In this document: positions 42,350-50,958 of the stretch, one piece after another | Layout of the letters: each line of letters starts with the position of its first letter | Numbering within the stretch: position 1 is the first letter of the stretch | Assembly (NCBI RefSeq): GCF_014212175.1 | Contig: NZ_JACJVR010000041.1 | Location: 1 to 64,000 of the forward strand | Direction of reading: 5' to 3' | Length of the DNA stretch: 64,000 bases | Source: Cohnella xylanilytica | GTDB lineage: Bacteria; Bacillota; Bacilli; Paenibacillales; Paenibacillaceae | Program-made: the position numbers and the translations under genes | The notes under the pieces: generated by a model | What the model was told of the DNA's origin: nothing | Seen by the model: the letters and a program-made list of their open reading frames with translations, nothing else | Database searches by the model: none

Positions 42350-43228
42350 GTGGATGGGCTGAAGAGCTTGAACGAGGCGATGAAGTATATCGAAGACAAC
42401 CTGGAGCACGAGATCGACTACAAGGAAGCGGCGAGACGGGCTCACTGCTCCGAGCATCACTTCAAAAGAATGTTCTCGTTCCTCGCCGGCGTATCGCTGT
42501 CCGAATACGTCCGACGCAGGCGTCTCACCCTCGCCGCCTTCGAGCTGAGGGACGGCGGCGCCAAGGTGCTCGACGTCGCGGTCAAGTACGGCTACAACTC
42601 GGCGGATTCGTTCGCGAGGGCGTTCCAGCAGATGCACGGAATGACGCCGTCCGAAGTCCGGTCGAGCGACCATGCTCTCACGGCCTATTCGCGGATGACC
42701 TTCCAATTGACGATTCAGGGAGGAAGCGAGATGAAGGTTCGTATTTTAGACAAAGAAGCTTTTCGCATCGTCGGGTTGTACAAAAGGGTTCCCATCCAGT
42801 TTGGCGGGGTGAACCCGGCGATCGCCGCCATGTGGGAAAGTCTGGATCCAGGCAAGATCGCCCGGCTCAAGGCCATGTCCGACGTCGAGCCGAGGGGATT
42901 CGTGAGCGCGTCGACGAACTTCTCCGAGGGCCGGATGGAGGAACGGGGCGAGCTCGACCACTATATCGGAGTCGCGACGTCGAAGGAGGCGCCGGACGAT
43001 CTGGCGAAGCTGGAGGCGGCCGCCTCGACCTGGGCCGTGTTCGAAGCGGTCGGCCCGTTCCCGGAGACGCTGCAGAACGTATGGGGGCGCATCTACTCCG
43101 AGTGGTTCCCGTCTTCGAATTACGAGCTGGCGGAGGGCCCGGAGATGCTGTGGAACGAGCACAGCGACGTGACCTCGCCGACGTACCGCAGCGAGATTTG
43201 GATTCCGGTAGTTGCTAGAAAAGAATAG
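42350..43228 (+). CDS. AraC family regulator with GyrI-like ligand-binding domain
   Basis: A 292-residue protein of the Rob/SoxS-like type found in Firmicutes. An N-terminal AraC helix-turn-helix (1-105: [57 protein letters not shown]) is joined to a GyrI/BmrR-like effector domain (about 127-292) ending [11 protein letters not shown]. Such proteins sense hydrophobic drugs or cellular metabolites. Start is a GTG with AAGGAGGTGA at 6 nt. It ends at a strong terminator. Confidence 0.88.
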   Translation: MDGLKSLNEAMKYIEDNLEHEIDYKEAARRAHCSEHHFKRMFSFLAGVSLSEYVRRRRLTLAAFELRDGGAKVLDVAVKYGYNSADSFARAFQQMHGMTPSEVRSSDHALTAYSRMTFQLTIQGGSEMKVRILDKEAFRIVGLYKRVPIQFGGVNPAIAAMWESLDPGKIARLKAMSDVEPRGFVSASTNFSEGRMEERGELDHYIGVATSKEAPDDLAKLEAAASTWAVFEAVGPFPETLQNVWGRIYSEWFPSSNYELAEGPEMLWNEHSDVTSPTYRSEIWIPVVARKE

Positions 43229-43249
43229 ACTGCGCTTATCGAAAAAAGA

Positions 43250-43286
43250 CCGGAGAAGCCTCGATCGGGCGATCGGGCTTCTCCGG
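43250..43286. terminator. Terminator after the AraC-GyrI gene
   Basis: Long stem CCGGAGAAGCC/GGCTTCTCCGG extended by CGATCG/CGATCG, with CTTTTGC after it. It also follows the solute-binding protein gene on the minus strand. It overlaps the 59-bp direct repeat. Confidence 0.8.
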
Positions 43287-43314
43287 CTTTTGCGGTTATT
43301 TGGCCTGCTCTTTG
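43256..43314. repeat. 59-bp direct repeat, left copy
   Basis: Matches 52579-52637 at 56 of 59 positions, in the same orientation. It includes most of the terminator stem and, on the minus strand, the codons EQAK plus stop that end the small protein gene at 52619. The two copies bracket the 9.3-kb GH172 module. Confidence 0.9.
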
Positions 43315-43318
43315 TCGC

Positions 43319-44623
43319 TCAGCTTGAGAACTCGTCCCAAATTCTCTGAAATTCCTGCAGCATGCGTTCTTTATTCATCTGCTTGCCGATATAAGCCTGT
43401 ATCTGGACAGCCATCTGGGAAGTGTTGGCTTCATAGCCGGGGTATCGCTGCCACATCCACGGAAGCGTCTTCCCCGCCTTTAGATACTTCATGACGTCGT
43501 CGGCCAGAGAACCGAGTTCCCCTTGGCGGATCGGCATGCTTCGGAAAGGCGGAATGAGCTTGGCGTCCACAAAAAATTGCCGTCCTTCCGCGGAAGTCGC
43601 TATCCAGTTCAAGAAGGCTTTGGACTCCTCTATCACGCCGGAATTCTTGTAGATGACCCAGTAGTTAGGAACGCCGACCTGAAGTTTGTCCATTGCCGAG
43701 GCGTCGTTATTGATCGGCATTGGAAGAAAGCCGATGTCGAGGTTCGGATTCATCTTGTCAAGCTGCAGCTGCGTCCATATTCCCTGCTGCATCATGGCCG
43801 CTCGGCCGGCCGCGAAATTCGCCATCTGCGTGTTATAATCCGTCTGAAGCGAATTGGGCTGTCCGTACTCTACCGTCAAGTCGACCAGATTCGTCCACTG
43901 CTTCAAAATGGAGTTATCCGTCAGCTTCGCATGCCCGCTCTTCACCTCTTCGACGAAATCGAACGGGTTCGGCTGGGCGGCGAACGCCAAGTTAAGCAGA
44001 TGGTTGCCTATGATCCACCATTCCGCATAGCCGTTTTCGAATGGCTGGATGCTCGCAGCCCGCAGCTTCATAGCCGCTTCCCGCAACTCGGCCAATGTAG
44101 TCGGAAGGTGGACGATGCCCGCTTTACGGAAGAGCTCCTTGTTATAAATAAAGCCCCACCCTTCAACCACAAGGGGCATGCCGTACACCTTGCCGTCTGC
44201 CATAATCCCCGGCTTCGTCAAATCGACCAAATCGCTTACCCACGGCTGATCGGACAGATCCTCCAGATACTCCTGCCAGAGATCGAGATCGGTATATCCG
44301 GCAACGAAGAAAAGATCCGGCTTGTCGCCGGAATTGAATCGCGTTTTCAACGCCGCGCTGTAATCGCAGCCGCCCCCGCAAGTGTCGATGGAGATGCGGA
44401 CGCCTGTTTCCTTCTCGTATTGCTTGGCCAGCGCATTAAGTTGCTCGGCCATTTCGACCTTGAAGTTGAATACATGGACCGTTCGATCGGGCATGTCGGC
44501 GGTCGCGATCTCCCCCGCTTCATTCGAGGCGCCGTTCCCGGAGATCCCGCATCCGCCCGCGAGAAGGGCTAGAAGGAGCAAGACGACGAGCTGGAACCGA
44601 TATCCCTCTATACGTCGAATCAT
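43319..44623 (-). CDS. Extracellular sugar-binding lipoprotein, second one of the GH172 operon
   Basis: Solute-binding protein of about 434 residues. Lipobox LLAGGC; then VHVFNFKVEMAEQLNALAKQYEKETGV, DKPDLFFVAGYTDLDLWQEYL, VYGMPLVVEGWGFIYNKELFRKAGI and AAGRAAMMQQGIWTQLQLDKM. A CGGGC cluster near residue 80 is unusual. The ATG at 44623 follows AAGGG. It is the last gene of the operon, after the GH172 gene, and differs clearly from the first binding protein (47661-48935). Two binding proteins may serve one permease pair with different ligands. Confidence 0.87.
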   Translation of the reverse strand: MIRRIEGYRFQLVVLLLLALLAGGCGISGNGASNEAGEIATADMPDRTVHVFNFKVEMAEQLNALAKQYEKETGVRISIDTCGGGCDYSAALKTRFNSGDKPDLFFVAGYTDLDLWQEYLEDLSDQPWVSDLVDLTKPGIMADGKVYGMPLVVEGWGFIYNKELFRKAGIVHLPTTLAELREAAMKLRAASIQPFENGYAEWWIIGNHLLNLAFAAQPNPFDFVEEVKSGHAKLTDNSILKQWTNLVDLTVEYGQPNSLQTDYNTQMANFAAGRAAMMQQGIWTQLQLDKMNPNLDIGFLPMPINNDASAMDKLQVGVPNYWVIYKNSGVIEESKAFLNWIATSAEGRQFFVDAKLIPPFRSMPIRQGELGSLADDVMKYLKAGKTLPWMWQRYPGYEANTSQMAVQIQAYIGKQMNKERMLQEFQRIWDEFSS

Positions 44624-44732
44624 GTCGGCATTCCCTTCGTTCTTCTTCAAGTAAGACGTACAACAAGTATAACGTTCGCATGAAGAATAAGATAGGCGCT
44701 GTCCATTCTCCGCTCTTGCCCTCAAGGACCGA

Positions 44733-45842
44733 TTATCTCGGCCAACGCTCCTCCTTGCCCGGCAACGGTCCGAACGGCTGGTGCGGCTCCGTCTGGTACC
44801 AATACGCGACCGACGCCACATCGTCTTGCCGCTCGAACAATCCCTTTTTGTACACCCCGATCTGCTGTATCGTCACCTTCAGATCTTGGCGGAAGCGAAT
44901 GGGATCGGGAATATGCCAACGGTAGAAGCCCCTCATCGGGGGGGTGTCGTCGTTGTGATACGGATTGTGGACGGAATCGTCGTGACTGGAGTAATAAGGG
45001 TATCCCATAAACGGCGTGTTGTACGTGTTCTCGACGGTCTTCCCGTTCTGCTGCGTCGCAAAGCTCCATGCCCCGCCGAAATAATCCTCGGTCCCGGTAC
45101 CGCAGATGGTCGGATATTCCTCGTCGCCGTCGATGTACATTTTGATCTCGCCTTCTCCCCACCAATAACGCTCAAGCGCCGTAAGCGCAAGATACGTACC
45201 GACATATTGCCCGGCCCCTCTGACTTGGTCCAGAATGACGTAATCTTCCCCTTTGGTCGTGATCGGCTGTCTTCTCCACTGCGCGTGGAAGTACGCCGTC
45301 TCCTCCGGCAGTTCGTCATGCAAGCAATAGTCGATTTGATAAAACAAGGCGGGGATCGGAGCTTCATGTTGGTTTTCGATCGTAATTCTCGCTTTGCTGC
45401 GAAACGGCATCGGGAAATAGCTATTGAAGCCTCTCGTCGGATTGACGACGATCGGCATGGAATTGACGACGCAGCCTCTGCCGAAGCCGTTGCAAAAGAA
45501 ATCGCCCAAGGGACTTTCTACGGAAGGGACCGTCTCGTCGTCCCAGTACATGCGCAGTACCAGATCGCGCAGCACGAAAGTGTCGGCCTCGGTGCGATCG
45601 GTTACGGTGATCCAGATATGCTCGATGATTCCGGGTCCTGCGATCTCCGCTAAAGTCGCCGTAGCGCCGGGCGCTACATCGCGAATGCAGGGCGAGCCTT
45701 TGCGGGAAGGGCCGAGATGGCTGGCCGCCATCCCTCCCATGCCTTTCTCCCCCGTCGGATTCTCAGCGTTAATGGCACGGCTCCGACCCGGCTTAATGAG
45801 CGGGAGCGACGATAGCCCTCCCAAGAATGGATTTCCGTACAT
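44733..45842 (-). CDS. GH172 family (DUF2961) glycoside hydrolase
   Basis: Cytoplasmic enzyme of 369 residues with no signal peptide. Family hallmarks are GIIEHIWITVTDRTEAD, ESPLGDFFCNGFG, FNSYFPMPFRSKARITIENQ and the conserved GTGTEDYFGGAW with a catalytic-type Glu, followed by MRGFYRWHIPDPIRF. Characterised GH172 enzymes act on fructofuranose or arabinofuranose links, including difructose anhydride, so the imported ligand may be a furanoside oligosaccharide. It is encoded 34 nt after the MalG-type permease. AGGAG at 9 nt. Confidence 0.87.
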   Translation of the reverse strand: MYGNPFLGGLSSLPLIKPGRSRAINAENPTGEKGMGGMAASHLGPSRKGSPCIRDVAPGATATLAEIAGPGIIEHIWITVTDRTEADTFVLRDLVLRMYWDDETVPSVESPLGDFFCNGFGRGCVVNSMPIVVNPTRGFNSYFPMPFRSKARITIENQHEAPIPALFYQIDYCLHDELPEETAYFHAQWRRQPITTKGEDYVILDQVRGAGQYVGTYLALTALERYWWGEGEIKMYIDGDEEYPTICGTGTEDYFGGAWSFATQQNGKTVENTYNTPFMGYPYYSSHDDSVHNPYHNDDTPPMRGFYRWHIPDPIRFRQDLKVTIQQIGVYKKGLFERQDDVASVAYWYQTEPHQPFGPLPGKEERWPR

Positions 45843-45876
45843 CCGAATGTCTCCTCTCCATGAACTCGTTATTCGC

Positions 45877-46722
45877 TTAACCTTTCACGCCGCCCGCCAT
45901 GATGCCCTCCATAATCTGCCTCTGGAAGAAAGCGACGAAAACGATGATCGGCAAAATGATGATCCACCCCATGGCGCTGACCAGGTCCCAAGGCACGGCA
46001 TACATATTGTCCCGCAAAGGAAGCTGGGTGATGGCGGTAGACAACACCGAGATGCCGTTCGAGTAAAATAGCGGCGTGAAGAAGTTGTTCAGACATGTAA
46101 TAAAATTGACAATACAGACCGTAGCGAGCGCCGGCCTTAGCAGCGGCAGCGTCACATAGTACATCGACTGAAGAAAGCCGCAGCCGTCGATAGACGCGGA
46201 TTCTTCTATGGAGACCGGGATGTCGTTCAAGTAATTCTGCAGAATGAGAATCGAGAACGGAAGAATGCCGCTGATGTACAAGACGATTAGTCCGGCGTAC
46301 GTGTCGTACAGATGAACGTATCGCAGAAAATCATAAAGCGGCCGTGCCGTTACGACATCGGGAATAAGCATGGAGGCCAACAGGAAGGCGACGGCCAAGG
46401 ATAAGCCCTTGCTGCGAAATCTCGAGAAGCTGAAGGCCGCCATCACGGACACGATCATGCCGATTAGGATGGATAATCCGACGATAATGAGGGTATCTCT
46501 GATTTTGGCTAACAGCCCGACGTTCTCGATCAGGAATCGGTAGCTGTCAAGCGTCGGGTGAGCCGGCCAATATTTCAACGGCTTGGCGAACAGTTCTCCT
46601 GCCGGAGTAATGGACGAGATGAAGATCCACCATAGCGGGAAAAGGATGAGAAACGCTACAATGGCGGCCAGTCCCCACATCAGAAGTACGGGGAACAGTC
46701 GTCTCGAGCGGTTGGAAACCAT
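45877..46722 (-). CDS. Carbohydrate ABC transporter permease, MalG type
   Basis: CUT1 permease of 281 residues with six membrane segments and EAA loop EESASIDGCGFLQSMYYVTLPLLRP. It has a GGAGCGATCGTT ribosome-binding region. Partner of the MalF-type permease 12 nt upstream; together they import the sugar bound by the lipoprotein at 47661-48935. No ATPase is encoded locally. Confidence 0.9.
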   Translation of the reverse strand: MVSNRSRRLFPVLLMWGLAAIVAFLILFPLWWIFISSITPAGELFAKPLKYWPAHPTLDSYRFLIENVGLLAKIRDTLIIVGLSILIGMIVSVMAAFSFSRFRSKGLSLAVAFLLASMLIPDVVTARPLYDFLRYVHLYDTYAGLIVLYISGILPFSILILQNYLNDIPVSIEESASIDGCGFLQSMYYVTLPLLRPALATVCIVNFITCLNNFFTPLFYSNGISVLSTAITQLPLRDNMYAVPWDLVSAMGWIIILPIIVFVAFFQRQIMEGIMAGGVKG

Positions 46723-46734
46723 AACGATCGCTCC

Positions 46735-47610
46735 TTAGTAGTCTACACGCTTGGCTGCGGACATGCTGAGGCCGCTAAGCGAGGCCATAACCAGAAACAG
46801 CACGATAGCGATGGAAGCGGCATACCCGGTGTTCAGATTCGTGAATGCTTCGGTCGTCACCCGATAAGCGACCAAAGCCGTACTCTCGCCGGGTCCCCCG
46901 CTCGTCATCGCGTAGACGACATCGAAGGACGTCATTCTCCACATCGTGAAGAAGATGCAGAGAACCAGAATGTTCTTCGAGAGCAGCGGCAGCGTGATGG
47001 CAAAGAAGGATTGAACGCTCCCTGCTCCATCGATCTTGGCTGCTTCGTACATGTCCGAAGAGATGAATTGCAGCCCGGCTAACACGAGAATCGCAAAGAA
47101 GGGAAGGTCCTTCCACAAATCGACGGCGATGACGGCATTGCGGGCAGTACCCGTATGAATGAGCCAGTTCAGCTGGAACGAAGGATCAAACCACCGGATG
47201 AAGTTGTTGACGAGCCCGTAGTCGTTGTTGAACGCCCACTTCGATGCCATCGCGATGACTACCATCGGCATCGCCCACGGAAGCAGAACGATCGTGCGAA
47301 GCACCTTCTGCCCGGCGAACTTCATGTTGAGAATAAGCGCCAGGGCGATGCCGAGAATGAGGTGGCCGGCCATGGAGCCGACCACGAACAGGACAGTGAA
47401 CGAGATGGACGCGATCATCTTGGAGTCGTGGAACATGTCGACGTAATTCCGGAACCCGACGAACCGGTGAATGCCCTGCAGCAGTTTGACTTCGAAGAAG
47501 CTGATGCGGAACGTCTCCGCGATCGGGTACAGGGTCGTGAAAATTCGAATGAGCAGGGCCGGCAGCACAAGGATCCACGCGATGGTCAAATATTTTTTGC
47601 TTGCATACAT
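46735..47610 (-). CDS. Carbohydrate ABC transporter permease, MalF type
   Basis: CUT1 permease of 291 residues with six hydrophobic segments, starting YLTIAWILVLPALLIRIFTTLYPI, and EAA loop MYEAAKIDGAGSVQSFFAITLPLL. It lies 50 nt downstream of the binding protein gene in the same direction. Confidence 0.9.
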   Translation of the reverse strand: MYASKKYLTIAWILVLPALLIRIFTTLYPIAETFRISFFEVKLLQGIHRFVGFRNYVDMFHDSKMIASISFTVLFVVGSMAGHLILGIALALILNMKFAGQKVLRTIVLLPWAMPMVVIAMASKWAFNNDYGLVNNFIRWFDPSFQLNWLIHTGTARNAVIAVDLWKDLPFFAILVLAGLQFISSDMYEAAKIDGAGSVQSFFAITLPLLSKNILVLCIFFTMWRMTSFDVVYAMTSGGPGESTALVAYRVTTEAFTNLNTGYAASIAIVLFLVMASLSGLSMSAAKRVDY

Positions 47611-47660
47611 GGGAACGCGCCTTTCTTGTGAAGTGTAAAGACCGGCTTGCCAGCCAGCGA

Positions 47661-48935
47661 TTATTTATACCGGTCGACGGCCTCCTGCGCCTTCTTGCAG
47701 AACTCGTCCAGCGTGATTTTGTCCTGAATGTAGTTCTGGAACTGCGTTCCCATCTCGGAGATGAACTCCATGGTCTGGGGAAGCATCGGACGGCCATGGA
47801 TCTCGTTCGTCTTCTGGATCTCGGCGTATACGTCTTTAATATCGCCGGCAACCGCGTCGCTGGCCGCGACGTCGGCTCTCGCAGGATAACGGTCGAAGTT
47901 GTTCCACCCGTTAAGCTCGCCGTCTTCGCTGGCCGCGTATTTCAGGAACTTGATCGCCGCTTCCTTGTTCTTGGATGCCGAGTTGAGCACATAGCTCCAG
48001 GAATCGGTGAAGATGCTCCGCTTCGCGAACATCGGCATATTGATCATATGAATCTGATCCTTGCCGTATCGATTCGCCTTCTTGTAGTCCGTGCCCGTCC
48101 CCCACATGAACACCATGGCATACTTGCCGTCAATAAACTTCTGGTTCATCTGCTCGTACTTGTCCGCGATTTGATCGACTGGCGTTACCTTCCAGGTATT
48201 GGCCATGTCGTACATAAACTTAACGGCCTTCCGGCTGCCTTCGTTCGTCCAATCGAAGTAGTCGCCGCCGAACAGATTGACAAAGGTGGCGATCTCATTG
48301 AAGACGTAGGTTTTCTCCCAGGATCCGCCATAACCGTATTGGCCGTCTTTCGTGGACGCCTTCAGGAACTTCACGAAGTCCTCTTCGTTGTCGATCGAAG
48401 TCATCCCGGCCGCATCGAGCTTCTTCTGGTCCACCCATAAGGCGAGATAGCCGGAATAGCTGGGCACTCCGATGACGTCGCCCTTGGTTGAAGTCAGCAT
48501 ATCCTTCATGTACCCTTGCGGCAGCTGCTTCATGATGTCTTCCGTCAATACCGAATTCTGCAACGGCTCCAGCCACCCCGCGTTCTTGAAGGACGTCGCC
48601 ATCTCGTCGTTGATCTCGAGCACGTCGACCGAGCTGTCGCCGGAGGAGAGGATCGTCGATACCTTCTGCTGGCGGGTGTCCGAATCCGTCGGAGCCGCAA
48701 CCCATTTGATCTTTACGCCGCTCTTCTCCTGCGCTTCGTTAAGCCATTCCTCAAACTTGGGATTGGTAGATTGGATCGTATAGAGCGTAATTTCATCCTG
48801 CCCTCCGGAACCGCTTGTACCGGTCGAAGAGGACCCGGCAGGAGCCGCTCCGTTCCCGTTTGAACCGGAGCAGCCTGCCAGCATAGCGGTGACAGCCAAA
48901 GCGGACGCGAACAGTAATGCGCCTGATTTTCTCAC
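47661..48935 (-). CDS. Extracellular sugar-binding lipoprotein, first gene of the GH172 operon
   Basis: Solute-binding protein of 424 residues: lipobox MLAGC, Gly/Ser linker, EITLYTIQSTNPKFEEWLNEAQEK, STILSSGDSSVDVLEINDEMATSF, DVIGVPSYSGYLALWVDQKKLDAAG and KYAMVFMWGTGTDYKKANRYG. Start is a GTG with GGGAGGG at 7 nt. A cre-like site lies just upstream, and the YesM/YesN genes are divergent 211 bp away, so regulation by that pair plus catabolite repression is likely. Confidence 0.9.
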   Translation of the reverse strand: MRKSGALLFASALAVTAMLAGCSGSNGNGAAPAGSSSTGTSGSGGQDEITLYTIQSTNPKFEEWLNEAQEKSGVKIKWVAAPTDSDTRQQKVSTILSSGDSSVDVLEINDEMATSFKNAGWLEPLQNSVLTEDIMKQLPQGYMKDMLTSTKGDVIGVPSYSGYLALWVDQKKLDAAGMTSIDNEEDFVKFLKASTKDGQYGYGGSWEKTYVFNEIATFVNLFGGDYFDWTNEGSRKAVKFMYDMANTWKVTPVDQIADKYEQMNQKFIDGKYAMVFMWGTGTDYKKANRYGKDQIHMINMPMFAKRSIFTDSWSYVLNSASKNKEAAIKFLKYAASEDGELNGWNNFDRYPARADVAASDAVAGDIKDVYAEIQKTNEIHGRPMLPQTMEFISEMGTQFQNYIQDKITLDEFCKKAQEAVDRYK

Positions 48936-48954
48936 TCGTAACCCTCCCTGTTTT

Positions 48955-48968
48955 TGTAAGCGCTATCG
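48955..48968 (-). promoter_or_regulatory. CcpA cre-like site before the GH172 operon
   Basis: TGTAAGCGCTATCG matches TGWAANCGNTNWCA at all but the last position. It lies 20 nt upstream of the binding protein start codon, where bound CcpA would block transcription. Confidence 0.55.
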
Positions 48969-49146
48969 TTCGAACAGGTTCAGTATACCCGCATCCTTAG
49001 GCCTCGAAATACGAACGGCTTTGAACAAAAAGGTGTAAATTTGTGATCGCGCCGGGGTGCAAGCTAATGCCGCCAACAAACTATTGAACTCCCTTCGAAT
49101 CGCGTGGTAGACTGATTACCAATTCCGGGAGCGAGGAGTATACGCC

Positions 49147-50952
49147 ATGAAGTATCCCAGCAGCATACGGAATAAACTGAGTTTATTTCTGCTTATCGCC
49201 ATCCTGGTTCCTATCGCCGCCTCCATTCTCATCTCCTATTTTTATACCAAGCACTCTCTCAAGGATGAAGCCGTTCGGGAGAATTCGAACACGGTGCGCC
49301 AAGGCGCGACGAGCGTCATGAACCTTCTAAGCCAGATGAACTCCATCTCTCTGTATGCCTACAACAACATCCAAGAGACGAACAGCTTGTACAACATTCT
49401 GGAGCGGGGAAGGAGAGACTTCATCGTGGAGAACAATCTCTATTCCGGCCTTCATGGGATCGCTCAATCAGCCAAGGATATCCAGCAAGTTTATCTATAT
49501 TCCGATCTGGCCGATCAATCCTACCTGCTCATCGACGGCTATCTGAAGCGGGAAGCGGGACATGCGGGGCTAGACGGTCATTATGCGCAGCCTTCGAACA
49601 AGGACGACCCTTATTTCGAACCTCCCCATCCTTCCCACAATTACGGCATGGAGGAATTCCCGTACAGCCCGACCAATACCGTTCTTACCATCCATCGACC
49701 GGTGTACCGCGCCCCGCTCAAGGAACGAATCGGAATTCTGTCCATCGACTTCAAACTCGACGGTCTTCGCAATATCGGCAATATGCTATACGATCGAGGG
49801 AATGAGGAGCTGTACTTGCTGGACGATACGGGAACGGTGCTGTATTCGTCCGAGGAAGATCTGATCGGCCGCAAGCCAGCTTACGCTTGGCTGCAGCATG
49901 CCCGCTACAGCTTCTACAAGTCCGGCCATTTCGACTGGCGGGATTCGTCCTTCGACGGCATCGTCGTCTACGAGAAGTTCGAGCTGATCGGCCGAACGTG
50001 GATGGTCGCCAAGGAAATTCCGAACCGGTACTTATATACGAACGCTTCCCGCGTCCTGCGTATCAACATGCTCGTTCTGGTCACGTTCCTCTTCGTGGCC
50101 GTCGCCGCGACTTTGTTCATCTCCGTCAAACTGACGACGCCGATCAAGAAGCTAACGGAATCGATTCGCAAAATCAAGCTGGGAAAAATGCGGCTGGATA
50201 TCGATTGGGAACGAAGCGACGAGGTTGGCGTGCTCGGGCATGCGATCAAAAACATGGTCGATACGATCGATAATCTGATCATGCGGGAGCTTCGGCTGGA
50301 GCTGGCCAACAAGGATAATCAGCTCAAGGCGCTTCAGGCCCAGATCAATCCGCATTTTATTAACAATACGCTGCAATCCATCGGTTCCGTCGCCCTGCAT
50401 CATCGAGTTCCCAAAATTTATGAGCTGACCGCCTCGCTGGGTTTGATGATGCGCTATCATATGAACACGGAAGAATCGATTGTGCCCTTGTCCAAGGAAA
50501 TCGCCCATACGGAAGCCTATTTGGAGCTGCAGAAGCAAAGATTCAAAGAGCGACTCGTCTTCCGAATCGAGGCGGAAGAATCCATCCTCGGCGCCCTTGT
50601 GCCCAAGATGACCTTGCAGCCCATCGTGGAAAACTGCTTCAAACACGGCTTCGGGGAGAGCATGGACGCCGCCGAAATTCGAATCCTTGCGAGACCGGAA
50701 GAGGATCGTCTTCTCCTCTTCGTCGAGGATAACGGTTCGGGCGTCTCTCCCGGACGCCTGCAGGAGCTTCGAAGCCAGATTGAACAGGAAGCTTCCGCAG
50801 ACATACGGGGCGGCGGCAGCGGTATCGGCTTGATGAATGTCGTATCCCGCCTGCGTTTGTATTATGACGAATCGATACAAGTATCCGTCGGCCCTGCGGA
50901 GCCGAACGGATTCGCGGTCGTCATCCGTATTCCTTGGCGAAAGGCGGTGTAA
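49147..50952 (+). CDS. YesM-type sensor histidine kinase of the GH172 module
   Basis: Membrane kinase of 601 residues. Membrane segment 12-33, extracellular sensing domain of about 260 residues, second membrane segment (MLVLVTFLFVAVAATLFIS), HAMP region, phospho-acceptor motif QINPHFINNTLQSIGS and a GHKL ATPase domain with VENCFKHGFGES and GGGSGIGLMNV. The start has GAGGAG at 9 nt. Only 6 nt separate it from its response regulator. Divergent from the sugar ABC/GH172 operon, its probable target. Confidence 0.92.
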   Translation: MKYPSSIRNKLSLFLLIAILVPIAASILISYFYTKHSLKDEAVRENSNTVRQGATSVMNLLSQMNSISLYAYNNIQETNSLYNILERGRRDFIVENNLYSGLHGIAQSAKDIQQVYLYSDLADQSYLLIDGYLKREAGHAGLDGHYAQPSNKDDPYFEPPHPSHNYGMEEFPYSPTNTVLTIHRPVYRAPLKERIGILSIDFKLDGLRNIGNMLYDRGNEELYLLDDTGTVLYSSEEDLIGRKPAYAWLQHARYSFYKSGHFDWRDSSFDGIVVYEKFELIGRTWMVAKEIPNRYLYTNASRVLRINMLVLVTFLFVAVAATLFISVKLTTPIKKLTESIRKIKLGKMRLDIDWERSDEVGVLGHAIKNMVDTIDNLIMRELRLELANKDNQLKALQAQINPHFINNTLQSIGSVALHHRVPKIYELTASLGLMMRYHMNTEESIVPLSKEIAHTEAYLELQKQRFKERLVFRIEAEESILGALVPKMTLQPIVENCFKHGFGESMDAAEIRILARPEEDRLLLFVEDNGSGVSPGRLQELRSQIEQEASADIRGGGSGIGLMNVVSRLRLYYDESIQVSVGPAEPNGFAVVIRIPWRKAV

Positions 50953-50958
50953 TCCGAT

